Assembly (NCBI GenBank): GCA_014584575.1
Contig: JACTMP010000017.1
Span: 62,001 to 126,000, forward strand
Direction of reading: 5' to 3'
From: Chloroflexota bacterium
GTDB taxonomy: Bacteria > Chloroflexota > Anaerolineae > Promineifilales > Promineifilaceae
DNA length: 64,000 nt
In this document: positions 9,742 through 16,889 of the stretch, one piece after another
How positions within the stretch are numbered: position 1 is the first letter of the stretch
How the letters are laid out: each line of letters opens with the position of its first letter
Made by a program: the position numbers and the translations under genes
Notes under the pieces: model-generated
What the model was told of the DNA's origin: nothing
Seen by the model: the letters and a program-made list of their open reading frames with translations, nothing else
Databases searched by the model: none

Positions 9742-9760
9742 ACGGCCGTTTGTGAATAAA

Positions 9761-9793
9761 AGACCCGAAGGGTTTCCCAAACCCTTCGGGTCT
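9761..9793. terminator. Bidirectional terminator between A2M and the small membrane genes
   Basis: A perfect 15-bp stem (9761-9775 with 9779-9793) closes a 3-base loop. On the minus strand it is directly followed by TTTTATT, which fits the end of the 9801-10661 operon; on the plus strand a T-rich stretch comes about 16 bases later. Confidence 0.8.
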
Positions 9794-9800
9794 GCTAGTT

Positions 9801-10139
9801 TCACTCTTTTTTTCTGTAAGCACCGATAAAAAATAGAACCAATCCCCCAAGGCAGAGGATGGCAATACCCGAATAATATACTATTACCGCCCCTCTTCTA
9901 CCGAAGAAAATTGCCCCTATTGAACCGGCAACAAGAAAATACCATCCTAACAAAAACCAAAGAGACCAAAAACAAGAAATGTTCCCATTTATAGGCTTTA
10001 GTCCGAATAATTTCAACCATCGTTTGTTCTTGGTTGACTCCTCAGGGGGCATATTCTCTGGATACAACCATAACCCTAAGCTAATAAGCAGGGATGCCAA
10101 GATAGCAAAGCCAAGTATCATCTGGACAACATCATTCAT
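9801..10139 (-). CDS. Small four-helix membrane protein of unknown function
   Basis: 112-residue hydrophobic protein with likely membrane helices at about 5-26, 55-75 and 80-107, a charged loop around PPEESTKNKRW and a basic tail YRKKE. I do not recognise a family. Its base composition is more AT-rich than its neighbours and it contains no ACGGCCGT octamer, hinting at separate ancestry. Its start overlaps the stop of the preceding 63-residue ORF (ATGAATGA), suggesting translational coupling. Position behind a second membrane-protein gene and a toxin-antitoxin pair would fit an immunity-type or accessory role, but that is speculation. Confidence 0.6.
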   Translation of the reverse strand: MNDVVQMILGFAILASLLISLGLWLYPENMPPEESTKNKRWLKLFGLKPINGNISCFWSLWFLLGWYFLVAGSIGAIFFGRRGAVIVYYSGIAILCLGGLVLFFIGAYRKKE

Positions 10140-10323
10140 TTCCTAATATCCAATCGCTGTAGCCAGTCTGCCAACTCACCATACCTGTTTTGCTCAACCA
10201 CACGTGGGAATCATACGGCCGTACCCCCCACCAACCAATCCCCTCACGGCCGTCGGATGGGTACGGCCGTGCCGTTTCCGTTCTGCTGGCAACCGTTAAT
10301 CGGTCATCAACAACGGGTATCAT
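10132..10323 (-). CDS. Small hypothetical ORF coupled to both neighbours
   Basis: A 63-residue ORF whose ATG overlaps the upstream gene's TGA (ATGA at 10320-10323) and whose stop overlaps the downstream start (10132-10139). These double overlaps argue that it is translated. The C-terminal part (GVRPYDSHVWLSKTG, then Trp-rich) corresponds to a ~90-bp sequence that recurs, frameshifted, at 10682-10776 in front of the other membrane gene, so it may be the remnant of a larger duplicated protein. No family recognised; three ACGGCCGT octamers lie in it. Confidence 0.4.
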   Translation of the reverse strand: MIPVVDDRLTVASRTETARPYPSDGREGIGWWGVRPYDSHVWLSKTGMVSWQTGYSDWILGNE

Positions 10324-10661
10324 GTTGCTTTGAGATCAGGTCTAACATACCTCCACCAATATAGTGGTAGACAGATAACGCCTAAAAATAAGATTCCAAG
10401 AGACCACAGCATTTTTTTGTTACCGATCATTCGATTATTGTGGTAGAGATTAAAAAGGTACAAGGCTATCCCAGCAAGAGACACCCCCATCGTGATAACG
10501 TGACACACTAACAAGAATCCCAGGCCCACATAATCCTCAACTGGTTGATTTCTCAGGCTAAACACCCAGAAAAATACAAATATCACGCCATAAAATATTG
10601 GCCAGATTGCAAGGAATAACAAAACAAAACTGTTAAAGTGGTTCATTCTTCTAACTGCCAT
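10320..10661 (-). CDS. Small membrane protein of unknown function
   Basis: 113 residues with helices at about 10-33, 45-68 and 82-103 and a basic C-terminus RYVRPDLKAT. Not recognisably homologous to the membrane protein at 9801-10139, although the sequences upstream of both genes are. AT-rich compared with flanking genes and free of ACGGCCGT. An internal ATG at codon 6 is an alternative start; neither has a strong ribosome site. First gene of a coupled three-ORF run. Confidence 0.6.
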   Translation of the reverse strand: MAVRRMNHFNSFVLLFLAIWPIFYGVIFVFFWVFSLRNQPVEDYVGLGFLLVCHVITMGVSLAGIALYLFNLYHNNRMIGNKKMLWSLGILFLGVICLPLYWWRYVRPDLKAT

Positions 10662-10681
10662 CTATGTTTTTGCCTTACGCA

Positions 10682-10776
10682 TTGTTATCTTACTGGTGCT
10701 TGTTGTAGCTGGCGTTCACGCCATACCACACTTGTTTTGCTCAGCACATATGTGAGAATTATACGGCCGTACCCCT
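10682..10776. repeat. Second copy of the 10141-10229 sequence
   Basis: The stretch TGTTTTGCTCA ... TACGGCCGTACCCC is shared with 10141-10229 at roughly 80 percent over its better half, with small indels. Each copy lies just upstream (minus strand) of one small membrane-protein gene, as if a two-gene unit had been duplicated and then decayed. Confidence 0.5.
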
Positions 10777-10803
10777 CTCAGAATCCTGGGAATAATGGCA
10801 GGC

Positions 10804-11133
10804 TTATAGACCTAACCACTGCTTCAAGGAACGGTCTAACTGCTCTAAATCGTTCAGGGTCAAGTGACCGACCGTTTTCAGGCACAGTTGTTCTTGAATT
10901 GTGTAAAGGCCGCGTTTTATAGCCGAGGTTACATTGAGTCCGGCCAACTGCCAATCAGCCAGCAAAAATTCACCGGGCAACAGCGCCGTAATGCGACTGG
11001 TAAGCGGGACAACCAACAAATCCTGGGATACATGAGGGGCGCTAACGACTACGGCCGGTCTGACTTTAGCGCCAGACAGGTCAGAGAATGGATAACGCAC
11101 CAAAACGACATCACCCTTCAAGTAACCGGGCAT
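10804..11133 (-). CDS. MazF/PemK-type endoribonuclease toxin
   Basis: 109-residue toxin of the CcdB/PemK fold, which cleaves RNA at short motifs when freed from its antitoxin. The beginning MPGYLKGDVVLVRYPFSDL followed by KVRPAVVVSA and LLVVPLTSRI is the family signature: a G-D-[VI]-V-L-V strand, the R-P-[AV]-[VL] active-site strand and the P-[LI]-T-S loop. I chose ATG 11133 because GAGGAGG is nine bases upstream; ATG 11142 would touch it. It overlaps the antitoxin gene by 23 bases, the usual antitoxin-first layout. Confidence 0.85.
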   Translation of the reverse strand: MPGYLKGDVVLVRYPFSDLSGAKVRPAVVVSAPHVSQDLLVVPLTSRITALLPGEFLLADWQLAGLNVTSAIKRGLYTIQEQLCLKTVGHLTLNDLEQLDRSLKQWLGL

Positions 11134-11314
11134 AAATATCATCCTCCTCGTTATCCCAGATAGCGTCTAAACTGCTTTGGCTGGAGTCAACCCAGAATTG
11201 AGATTCCGGGTCATTGAGAAAGGTGATCAGCAGCCGTTGCCCTGCACGCAAGGGCACGGCCTCCAATAATTTGATTTGATTATCTTCCACAATTGCCTGT
11301 ACCGTTGTCAACAT
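11111..11314 (-). CDS. Antitoxin partner of the MazF-like toxin
   Basis: 67-residue protein starting at ATG 11314 after AGAGGT; the longer frame upstream lacks support. The N-terminus MLTTVQAIVEDNQIKLLEAV with PLRAGQRLLITFL looks like the small DUF104/AbrB-like beta domain used by many plasmid-type antitoxins, and the acidic C-terminus (DNEEDDIYARLLEG) fits a toxin-neutralising tail. It is first in the pair and probably represses its own promoter. Exact family uncertain; role follows from the overlap with the toxin gene. Confidence 0.75.
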   Translation of the reverse strand: MLTTVQAIVEDNQIKLLEAVPLRAGQRLLITFLNDPESQFWVDSSQSSLDAIWDNEEDDIYARLLEG

Positions 11315-11477
11315 GACGTACCTCTTTTCTGGGTGATTGTGCCCATTGTAACATATGGCAACAGTACAGAACATAGCGTCACGGCCGTGACTGTTAGCGG
11401 TGATGCGGTCAGGTGTTGAGGTATGGAAGTGAGTTGCCGGGAATGAAGATTGTGGGCACACTAGAGATTGGTTCTAA

Positions 11478-11510
11478 AGATGGGTTCAATTTTGGAAATT
11501 GAACCCATCT
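11478..11510 (+). promoter_or_regulatory. Perfect 15-bp hairpin abutting the start of the phosphatase gene
   Basis: Bases 11478-11492 pair perfectly with 11496-11510 over a 3-base loop, ending 5 bases before the ATG at 11516. It occupies the place of a ribosome-binding site, and none is visible. It could be an operator, an RNA structure that controls translation, or the mark of a leaderless transcript. Confidence 0.55.
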
Positions 11511-11515
11511 GAAAC

Positions 11516-13735
11516 ATGCGGATGCTCGAACTCAAAGATTTCCTACACTTACCCCAACTCGACCCCCTCATGGACGAAGTGGCGGCCAGCCGCAGCGGCC
11601 TGATCGTGGTGGCCGGGGCAGACCCGCACCAGCCAGAGAGCGTGGCCGGCTTCTCGCCCAGCGGTCGCGCCGCCATCTTCCGCATTCTGCTGCGCCAACT
11701 ATTGGAGGCCGACCCCACCGCACGGGCCATCGTCATCGCCGAACACAAAGAAGCCGTGCGGCTGCCCCGCCACCTGCGGCGGCGGGTACAATTTACCCTG
11801 GTGCGCGGCATCTACACCTACGAAGGGGCGATTGCGCAGGCGATAAAACAACGGCCGTCCCTGCTCGTCATAGATCAATTGAATGTGGACACGGCCGTGC
11901 CCGCCCTGGCCGCTGCCCAGCAAGGCTTGTGCGTGTTGGCCCCCCTGGATACCATCTTTCGCGGCGCGGAGGTGGCTCGCGTCCTGCTGGATTGGGGCGC
12001 GACGCAGGCGCAGTTGGCCGGGCTGCGCTGGGTGGTGGCCGTGCAGCGGCTGCCCATGCTCTGCCCCCACTGCCGCCAGGCCGTTGCCAGCCTGCCCGCC
12101 GCCCTCACCGACCGGCTGGCCCATTACCCTGACCTGGCGGCGCAGCTACCGACTTTTTACCGGGCGGCGGGTTGTGAACAGTGTCAGGGACACGGCCGTC
12201 ACCAAACCGAAATCACCGCCTTTGACATTTTCCGCGCCCCCGATCAAGTCGAGACGCTATTTGCCCAAACCAGTTTGTTACCATTAGAAGAGTATGTGCT
12301 GCGGCTGGCAGCGGCTGGGCATCTCTGCCTGGATGACGCCCTCAGCCTGGAATCTGACCAACTGCGCCGCACCTATAATCTGCTCACCGCCAGCGAACAC
12401 GCCCTGCGCCAGAGCAACCAGACGCTCCAGGCCAAATTGCTGGAATTGGAAGCCGCCAACCGCGTCTTGCAACAGCGCACCGAAGCCCTGATCTCCCTGC
12501 AAGAAATGGGGCAGGCGCTCATCAGCGCGATGGGGCTGGCCGAACTGGCCCACCACGTCTGCCGCCACACCTACGGCCTATGCGACGCCGACCGGGCGGT
12601 GTTGTATTACCTGCGCTCGCCGGAAACGGCCGACATCCTGGCCTTCACCGGTTGGGATAAGAGCCACGTCACACCTCAGGTTTCCACCGCCGATGTGTTT
12701 GATGGGAACACGGCCGTGACCCCCTTCCACCACTTCCCCCCCGGCATCGCCCCCCATCCGCCCGCTGCCGGGCAGCTTCCCATCCGCGCCGGGCTGCGGC
12801 TGCCGCTCATCGCCCAGGGACAGCCGGTAGGCGCCATGATCGTCCATACCACCCAACACAGTAGTTTCGCCCCCGGCAAAGTGGCGCTGCTAGAAACCTT
12901 TGCCAACCAGGCGGCGCTGGCCATCCAGCGCGCCGGGTTGATCACCACCCTGCAAGACCATATCCAACAGCTAGAAGCAGCCCAGGCGGAAATTGTCAAA
13001 AAGGAGCGATTGGAACAGGAGCTAGACCTGGCGCGGCAGGTGCAAGAGAGCATGTTACCCCGCATCTTTCCCCTAACGCCCGGTTATCACTTTGCCGCGC
13101 TCAACCGCCCGGCGCGGCACGTTGGCGGCGACTTTTACGATGTGATTTTGTTGGATGCCGATGCCGTGGGGCTGGTCATTGGCGATGTCTCCGACAAGGG
13201 GATGCCTTCCGCGCTCTATATGGCGTTGACGCGCAGCCTGATTTTCGCCGAGGCGCGCCGTGAACGTTCACCGGCCCGCGTGCTGCAAAATGTCCACCGA
13301 CTGCTGCTAGAGTTGGGGGAGAGCAATATGTTTGTCACCGTGTTTTATGGCGTGGTGGATATGCCTGCCCGTCGCCTGACGTATGCGCGGGCCGGGCACG
13401 ATTATCCCCTGCTGCTGCGCCAGGGTGCGGTGCAGCGTTTGGGTGGCGATGGTCTCTTTTTGGGTTTTCCGGGGGTGGATGATTTGCAGTTATCGGAAGA
13501 GATGTTGGCGTTAGAAATCAATGACCGGCTGGTTTTGTATACGGATGGGTTGACGGATGTGGTGGATGCACACGGCCGTATCTACAGTCTGGGCCAGTTG
13601 ATCCCAGTTATCCAGCGCCACGCCCCACTGCCGCTGCTGGAGTTTTGCCAGGCCACCTTTGCCAAACTGGAAACGTTCCAGGGCAGCGCCGCGCAATATG
13701 ATGATATGACATTGCTGGTAGTAGAGGTAACGTGA
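11516..13735 (+). CDS. Degenerate GspE-like ATPase / GAF / PP2C (SpoIIE) phosphatase fusion
   Basis: 739 residues. Residues 1-260 follow the C-terminal ATPase half of type II secretion/pilus ATPases: SGLIVVAG where Walker A should be (now GADPHQPES, so the P-loop is lost), PSLLVIDQLN at Walker B, VVAVQRLPMLCPHC and a later CEQC forming the family's tetracysteine zinc site (Cys183, 186, 220, 223). A coiled coil (~285-335) leads to a GAF domain (~335-480), a second coil and a SpoIIE/RsbU-type phosphatase (~520-739) with GGDFYD near 537, GDVSDKG, YTDGLTD and YDDMT. PP2C of this kind dephosphorylates anti-sigma antagonists in partner-switching. The ATPase half is probably a non-catalytic sensor or scaffold. 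The stop codon lies in a GTGATGC repeat. Confidence 0.85.
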   Translation: MRMLELKDFLHLPQLDPLMDEVAASRSGLIVVAGADPHQPESVAGFSPSGRAAIFRILLRQLLEADPTARAIVIAEHKEAVRLPRHLRRRVQFTLVRGIYTYEGAIAQAIKQRPSLLVIDQLNVDTAVPALAAAQQGLCVLAPLDTIFRGAEVARVLLDWGATQAQLAGLRWVVAVQRLPMLCPHCRQAVASLPAALTDRLAHYPDLAAQLPTFYRAAGCEQCQGHGRHQTEITAFDIFRAPDQVETLFAQTSLLPLEEYVLRLAAAGHLCLDDALSLESDQLRRTYNLLTASEHALRQSNQTLQAKLLELEAANRVLQQRTEALISLQEMGQALISAMGLAELAHHVCRHTYGLCDADRAVLYYLRSPETADILAFTGWDKSHVTPQVSTADVFDGNTAVTPFHHFPPGIAPHPPAAGQLPIRAGLRLPLIAQGQPVGAMIVHTTQHSSFAPGKVALLETFANQAALAIQRAGLITTLQDHIQQLEAAQAEIVKKERLEQELDLARQVQESMLPRIFPLTPGYHFAALNRPARHVGGDFYDVILLDADAVGLVIGDVSDKGMPSALYMALTRSLIFAEARRERSPARVLQNVHRLLLELGESNMFVTVFYGVVDMPARRLTYARAGHDYPLLLRQGAVQRLGGDGLFLGFPGVDDLQLSEEMLALEINDRLVLYTDGLTDVVDAHGRIYSLGQLIPVIQRHAPLPLLEFCQATFAKLETFQGSAAQYDDMTLLVVEVT

Positions 13736-13765
13736 TGCGTGACCGGAGTGGTTTCACGCATCACG
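13731..13765. terminator. CGTGATGCGTGA hairpin between convergent genes
   Basis: CGTGATGCGTGA (13731-13742) pairs with 13754-13765. It contains the stop codon of the phosphatase gene and lies just past the end of the Yip1 gene, so it can serve both convergent transcripts. Confidence 0.65.
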
Positions 13766-13771
13766 GCTTGT

Positions 13772-14290
13772 TCAGACCCCCGCCAGTGCGCCCAAGAAAT
13801 TGATAACCACCCCCAACCCAATCAGGTAAATGAACCAGCCCACCAGCACGGTAACGGCCGCTTTGCTGCCTTCGTTGAGTCCCAGGACGTTTTGCGTGGC
13901 AAAGTAAAAAGAAACGACCAACCAGCAAGCCACCAGGAAGTGGATGATAATGCCCATGAGGGGAATAAAGGAGAGGATGTTAAAGGCGGCGGGAGCATAG
14001 GCAAAACCTAACACACGCATGATCTGGCTCATGGTGGCCTCGCCTTTGAAAACCTTCACGCCAATCAGGTAGACAGCGCCGGCCCACAACAGCCAGGAAA
14101 CGAACGCCCACACCAATGTTGTGCCAAACCCTGTTGGTATGCTGCTGGCTAAAAGCCCACCGCCAATGGCCGAGCAAATGGCAGCCACAATCACCACCAG
14201 AAGCGCCTGCCCGGTTGCCTTTTCATCCACTTTCAAAGCGGCATAGGTGTCTGCGTTCATCGTCAGTGCGCCGATCAATTTTTCTTTCAT
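13772..14290 (-). CDS. Yip1 domain membrane protein
   Basis: 172 residues with five hydrophobic segments (about 30-50, 58-80, 97-118, 118-135 and 145-168) and the Yip1-family pattern of a helical N-terminus (MKEKLIGALTMNADTYAALK) before the membrane bundle, GEATMSQIMRVLGFAYAP and a Pro/Met-rich turn. Bacterial Yip1 proteins have no established function. Start fixed by GGAGGG eight bases before ATG 14290. Confidence 0.8.
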   Translation of the reverse strand: MKEKLIGALTMNADTYAALKVDEKATGQALLVVIVAAICSAIGGGLLASSIPTGFGTTLVWAFVSWLLWAGAVYLIGVKVFKGEATMSQIMRVLGFAYAPAAFNILSFIPLMGIIIHFLVACWLVVSFYFATQNVLGLNEGSKAAVTVLVGWFIYLIGLGVVINFLGALAGV

Positions 14291-14321
14291 CGTCTTTACC
14301 CTCCTCGTGTTGGTTGGAATT

Positions 14322-14392
14322 GAGAGATTGGAGATTAGAGATTGGAGATTGGGTAATTGCTTCTAATCTCTAATCTCTAATCTCCACTCTCC
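14322..14392. repeat. GAGATTGG/AATCTCTA heptamer hairpin
   Basis: Four tandem GAGATTGG/GAGATTAG units face four AATCTCTA/AATCTCC units. Long imperfect stem directly upstream of the Yip1 gene. Family also at 15222, 15711 and 46339. Confidence 0.6.
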
Positions 14393-14431
14393 TTTATTCT
14401 GACGCCAAAGCATAACATCAGCATCGCAATC

Positions 14432-14560
14432 CAGCAATTCTCAATTTGGCTGGCGGCGGCAGATAAATCTGCACCAACAAAAGGCAAAGTCGGCCTTCGC
14501 CGACTGAGCATAACCGACGAAGGTCGGCTATGCTTCTTGTAGCAGCGATTTTAATGGCCG
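14432..14560. repeat. ~129-bp interspersed element, copy 1
   Basis: Begins AGCAATTCTCAATTT, continues through GCAGATAAATCTGCACCAAC and a GTCGG/CCGAC hairpin, and ends ATTTTAATGGCCG. A second copy of nearly equal length lies at 32296-32423. No coding frame. MITE-like or structured-RNA-like; the rest of the gap 14561-14728 shows nothing else. Confidence 0.7.
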
Positions 14561-14728
14561 AGTTTTGCAATTTTTCAAAACCGGACGCATTTCGGACAGA
14601 AGCCGGACGGCCGTACCCTATGCTACCCCCATCTTACCCATGCGTTCACGAAAACAAATGAACGCCGAGCCGCGGGACGCAATAAGAAACCTTCGCGTCC
14701 TTCGCGGATCAAAACAAGGAGCAACAAC

Positions 14729-15217
14729 ATGAAATCAAGAGTTCCCTTCGCTTTTGTCCTGTTGGCGCTGCTGGCTTTGCTGCTGGCAGCCTGCGGTAGC
14801 AAACCGGCTACCGTCAATGATATTCCCGCTTACCCCAATGCCACAGCTTTGCAGCCCGGTGAAGACCCCATCGCCGACACCCTGGTGAACAATATGGCCC
14901 AAGACGCCAGCCTGCGCGCCAACATCGGCGTGGGCGGCAGCATTGAGCAGATGGCTTACCGCCTGCCGGAGGGCGCCACCTGGGATCAGGTCAAGAGCTA
15001 TTACGACAAAGAGCTAGACGGCGCCGGTTGGGACAGTGGCATGGGCGGCCCCGGCGGCGACCTGGCCAGCAACATCATGGACTCGGTCAATACCGGTAAT
15101 GATCTCTTCCAAATGGCTTCCTGGAACAAGGGCAAACAAATCTTGACGTTGGTACGCAACGTGAACCCGACGAATGAATCTGAGGTTTACCTGCTGATGT
15201 CGTTGAATACGAACTAA
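14729..15217 (+). CDS. Small lipoprotein of unknown function
   Basis: 162 residues with a signal peptide ending in the lipobox LLAAC (Cys22), so it is anchored to the outer face of the membrane. The mature part (IPAYPNAT, then YRLPEGATWDQVKSYYDKEL) resembles small secreted domains of Chloroflexota in which a polymer-like DxIPxYPxA start is followed by a single alpha/beta domain. A good GGAG ribosome site precedes ATG 14729. I cannot assign a function. Confidence 0.75.
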   Translation: MKSRVPFAFVLLALLALLLAACGSKPATVNDIPAYPNATALQPGEDPIADTLVNNMAQDASLRANIGVGGSIEQMAYRLPEGATWDQVKSYYDKELDGAGWDSGMGGPGGDLASNIMDSVNTGNDLFQMASWNKGKQILTLVRNVNPTNESEVYLLMSLNTN

Positions 15218-15221
15218 AAAA

Positions 15222-15285
15222 GAGGTTGGGAGATTGGGAGATTGAGAGATCGATATGCGCCCAATCTCCCGATCTCTCAATCTCA
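15222..15285. repeat. GAGATTGG heptamer hairpin
   Basis: Tandem GGGAGATTGGGAGATTGAGA units face CAATCTCCCGATCTCTCAAT; ends right before the globin start. Confidence 0.6.
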
Positions 15286-15309
15286 AATTGGACCTGACGA
15301 GAAAGTCTA

Positions 15310-15873
15310 GTGAATCTCAATGCCATTGCCCTGGTGCAAGAGACACTGGCGCAGGTAGAGCCGTTGGCAACGGCCGTCGCCTTTTACGACCATCTCTTTG
15401 CCCTCGACCCCGGTTTACGGCCGTTGTTCACCCATGACCTGGAACTGCAAGGGGTTCGTTTCCTGGCGGCGTTGCAGGTAGCGGTGAATGGGTTGAGCGA
15501 ACCGGAGTTGATGGTCACGGCCGTGAAGCAGTTGGGCAAACGGCACGTGGCCTATGGGGTGCGCCCCGAACATTACCACACCTTTGGCAAAGCCTTATTC
15601 TGGACGCTGGAACAACAGTTGGGCGACCGCTGGACTCCCACCGTCGCCGCTGCCTGGACAGAAGCCTATTATTTGCTGGCGGGGCTGATGAAAGAGGCGG
15701 CAACAAGGCAAGAGATTGGGCGATTGAGAGACTGGGAGATTGAATCTCCTAATCTCTTAATCTCTCAGTCTCCAATCCCCAGTCTCCAATCTCCTCTACA
15801 AACTTCTCCGCCCCAACAAAAAAGCGACAAACAACACTACCGCCGCCCCAATCAGCCCCAAGGCGGCGCGTAA
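15310..15873 (+). CDS. Single-domain globin with a repeat-derived tail
   Basis: Residues 1-130 form a bacterial globin: FYDHLFALDPGLRPLF helix, then LGKRHVAYGVRPEHY with His79 as the proximal heme ligand, and LFWTLEQQLGDRWT / AWTEAYYLLAGLM as the last helices. Likely binds O2 or NO, as Vitreoscilla-type haemoglobins do. The start is GTG 15310; no ATG fits. From residue 132 on, the protein is the translation of the GAGATTGG hairpin at 15711-15794 (RQEIGRLRDWEIES, then Ser/Gln/Pro) plus a tail that overlaps the convergent YihY gene by 78 bases. The natural end was probably near residue 131, and the original stop has been displaced by the repeat. Confidence 0.8.
   Translation: MNLNAIALVQETLAQVEPLATAVAFYDHLFALDPGLRPLFTHDLELQGVRFLAALQVAVNGLSEPELMVTAVKQLGKRHVAYGVRPEHYHTFGKALFWTLEQQLGDRWTPTVAAAWTEAYYLLAGLMKEAATRQEIGRLRDWEIESPNLLISQSPIPSLQSPLQTSPPQQKSDKQHYRRPNQPQGGA
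15711..15794. repeat. GAGATTGG hairpin inside the globin reading frame
   Basis: Left arm GAGATTGGGCGATTGAGAG..., right arm CTCTTAATCTCTCAGTCTCCAATC. It is read in frame as the C-terminus of the globin and ends two bases from the stop of YihY. Confidence 0.65.
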
Positions 15874-16857
15874 TTCCAGACGGCGGGTGGGTGTTTCCGA
15901 CACGGCCGTGTGCCCATCCGGCGGCGGGATATAAACGGGCATGGCATACACCGGCTCTTCCGGCCCACGGCGCTCTTCCCGGATAAAGATGGTGGCATGG
16001 GACGACGGCCGTACCTGCGAACCATACTTGTTGGCATACACATAGGTAAACTCCGCCCCAAAAAACAACATCTGCGCCGAGTAATAGACAAAATAGAGCA
16101 GCACCACCAGCGACCCGGCCGCCCCATAAACCGAACTGCTGAAAAAACGGCTGATGACAAAACTCAATACCTGAATGCCAACCAGCAGCAGCACGGCCGT
16201 AACCGCCGCGCCCAGCCACACATCTCGCCACACCAGATGCGCATCCGGCAAAATCTTAAACAGCAAGGCGATCAAAACAACCATCAACGGGAAGATCACC
16301 ATAAACTGGTAAAATGCCGCCAGCCGCCCGACAGCCGGCAGCCAGACCACCAGATAATCACCCAGCGTCGTCAATGCAAACATCAGAGCAAAAGCCATTA
16401 CAAACAAAAACCCCAACGTCAACACCATAAACAGCGCCAGCGACCGGGTCTTGATGTAATTGACAATCCCGTTTTTCGGTTCAGGGCTGATGCGCCAGAT
16501 GAGGTTGAGGGCCATCTTTAACTGGTAAAACACGTTCGACGCGCCATAGAGCAACAGCCCCACCCCCACAATGGTGATAATGCGCCCCGCCGCCGCCGTG
16601 GAGGCATTCTCCACCAACAGCGCCACAAACGCCGCCGTCTCCGCCCCCACAATATCCTCCAGCGTAGCAAACAACTGCCCCTGCACGGCCGCTTCGCCAA
16701 AAATAGCCCCGGCAATATCAATGATAATCACCAGCAGCGGCGCCAGGGCAAAAATCATGTAATAGGCCAGCGCCGCCGCCATCAGGTGCCCCTTATCCTG
16801 TCCCCACCGGGCCACCGAATCCTGTAACAGACCGATGATTGCTTTTACATATCGCAT
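15796..16857 (-). CDS. YihY/UPF0761 (BrkB-type) membrane protein
   Basis: 353 residues with six predicted membrane helices. The amphipathic start LLQDSVARWGQDKGHLMAAALAYYMIFALAPLLVII is diagnostic: the conserved A-A-A-L-A-[YF]-Y precedes helix 1. GASNVFYQLKMALNLIWRI and SVYGAAGSLVVLLYFVYYSAQMLFFGAEFTYVYA are further hallmarks. Once called RNase BN by mistake; thought to be a transporter or flippase-like protein. The C-terminal 70 residues carry a proline-rich cytosolic tail and one more hydrophobic segment (ALGLIGAAVVLFVAFLLG). Its 3' end overlaps the extended globin frame. Confidence 0.88.
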   Translation of the reverse strand: MRYVKAIIGLLQDSVARWGQDKGHLMAAALAYYMIFALAPLLVIIIDIAGAIFGEAAVQGQLFATLEDIVGAETAAFVALLVENASTAAAGRIITIVGVGLLLYGASNVFYQLKMALNLIWRISPEPKNGIVNYIKTRSLALFMVLTLGFLFVMAFALMFALTTLGDYLVVWLPAVGRLAAFYQFMVIFPLMVVLIALLFKILPDAHLVWRDVWLGAAVTAVLLLVGIQVLSFVISRFFSSSVYGAAGSLVVLLYFVYYSAQMLFFGAEFTYVYANKYGSQVRPSSHATIFIREERRGPEEPVYAMPVYIPPPDGHTAVSETPTRRLELRAALGLIGAAVVLFVAFLLGRRSL

Positions 16858-16889
16858 GGTCTATAGAGATTGCCAATGGCAACCCGGCT

